Assembly: GCA_016789485.1 (NCBI GenBank) | Contig: JAEURE010000151.1 | Span: 1 to 6,739, forward strand | Direction: 5' to 3' | Source of the DNA: Anaerolineales bacterium | GTDB lineage: Bacteria; Chloroflexota; Anaerolineae; Anaerolineales; Villigracilaceae | DNA length: 6,739 nt | Shown here: one piece after another, positions 6,135-6,739 of the stretch | How positions within the stretch are numbered: position 1 is the first letter of the stretch | Layout of the letters: every line of letters starts with the position of its first letter | Position numbers and translations under genes: made by a program | Notes under the pieces: generated by a model | Database searches by the model: none | The model's input: the letters and a program-made list of their open reading frames with translations, nothing else | What the model was told of the DNA's origin: nothing

Positions 6135-6739
6135 TTATGGAACGATCCAAGTACCTGTCTCGCCTTTGAGAGCGCGGCCAATGTTTTCGGGATTAGTGAT
6201 GAGAGCTTCCTTGCCGCCATTTTCCAAGTACCAGATTGCCGCTTCTATCTTGGGAGCCATGGAGCCTTTGGCAAAATGGATGCCTTCATTAAGGTAGGCT
6301 TTGGCTTCTGCTACTGTTATTTTATCGAGCCATTTTTGTTCTGGTTTTCCGAAGTGGATGGCAACTTTTTCAACTGCAGTGGCGATCAACAGGAGGTCAG
6401 CCTGAATGTTTTGCGCCAGCAAAGAGGACGCAAAATCCTTATCGATCACTGCCGCGGTGCCGACGAGTTCGCCGCCGCCCCGGTCAATGACCGGGATCCC
6501 GCCGCCGCCTACCGTAATAATGACATGACCGGCATCCAGTAAAAGTTTAACTGAATCCAGTTCCACGATCTCTTTCGGCAAAGGAGAAGCAACAACTCTT
6601 CTCCATCCGCGGCCTGCATCTTCCACCACAGACCAGCCCATCTCCTTCTCTCGGCGCTTCGCTTCAACTTCGTCCATGAAGGAACCGATCGGCTTGGATG
6701 GTTTCTTGAACGCAGGATCCGCCTGATCCACGAGCATTT
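6135..6739 (-). CDS. arcC: Carbamate kinase, C-terminal part
   Basis: About 201 codons of a cytoplasmic amino-acid-kinase-family enzyme are visible. It reversibly converts carbamoyl phosphate plus ADP to ATP plus carbamate. Full-length members have about 310 residues, so roughly the first 110 lie beyond the window edge; the Met near the edge is internal. Counting from that Met, conserved pieces are VDQADPAF (3-10), KPIGSF (15-20), EDAGRGWRRVVASP (39-52), TVGGGGIPV (75-83), AVIDKDFAS (96-104), VEKVAIHFGKP (122-132) and GSMAPKIEAA (158-167). These include the lysines in KPIG, IDKD and APK expected of the active site. The frame is intact to a TAA at 6137-6135. The enzyme typically ends arginine deiminase, agmatine or ureide/purine fermentation routes. 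None of those partner genes is in view, so the pathway here is undecided. Confidence 0.95.
   Translation of the reverse strand, partial: MLVDQADPAFKKPSKPIGSFMDEVEAKRREKEMGWSVVEDAGRGWRRVVASPLPKEIVELDSVKLLLDAGHVIITVGGGGIPVIDRGGGELVGTAAVIDKDFASSLLAQNIQADLLLIATAVEKVAIHFGKPEQKWLDKITVAEAKAYLNEGIHFAKGSMAPKIEAAIWYLENGGKEALITNPENIGRALKGETGTWIVP

Noticed and set aside
6131..6220. Upstream ATG at 6220 for the membrane protein
   Set aside because: It overlaps the conserved end of carbamate kinase. The ATG at 6130 directly after the arcC stop gives a normal membrane-protein start.

Overview
The window reads as chromosomal DNA of a Chloroflexota bacterium, most likely Anaerolineae-like. This is inferred from the lipoprotein whose acylated cysteine is followed by a Thr-Glu-Ala-Pro repeat linker, the moderate GC content, and a short GC-rich palindrome of the kind scattered through such genomes. 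The sequence cannot give a species. Every gene I can support lies on the minus strand, so the biological order runs from high to low coordinates.

Layout in transcription order: (1) 6739-6135, the C-terminal two thirds of a carbamate kinase (arcC), cut by the window edge. (2) 6130-4115, a 671-residue multi-spanning membrane protein starting 4 nt after arcC. It has an Asp-Glu pair in its first outer loop, as in GT-C glycosyltransferases, and two TPR-like helical repeats at the C-terminus. (3) 4114-3981, a regulatory gap with a well-formed sigma-70-type promoter, two inverted repeats overlapping it, and two Shine-Dalgarno sequences. (4) 3980-2709, a BMP-family (PnrA/Med-like) substrate-binding lipoprotein. 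(5) 2708-2638, a short gap holding a near-perfect palindrome flanked by 7-bp direct repeats. (6) 2637-1144, a two-domain ABC ATPase of the RbsA/NupO type. (7) 1151-114, the first permease. (8) 106-1, the start of the second permease, cut by the window edge.

Genes 4-8 form a complete BMP-type ABC importer operon (binding protein, fused double ATPase, two permeases), the arrangement of the B. subtilis nupNOPQ and Lactococcus bmpA-nupABC nucleoside systems. The binding protein captures substrate outside the membrane, the permeases form the channel, and the ATPase drives transport, probably from one competent ATP site because its second domain is degenerate. Nucleosides or nucleobases are the best family-level guess for the substrate, but the sequence does not prove it. 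Carbamate kinase next door makes ATP from carbamoyl phosphate, an end product of arginine, agmatine and some purine or ureide breakdown. A link between import and energy-yielding nitrogen catabolism is therefore plausible but inferred.

I found no RNA genes, CRISPR array, transposase or phage genes. The region is mostly ordinary metabolism and transport. The parts most worth a second look are the promoter/operator block, the palindrome inside the transporter operon, and the unassigned membrane protein coupled to arcC.
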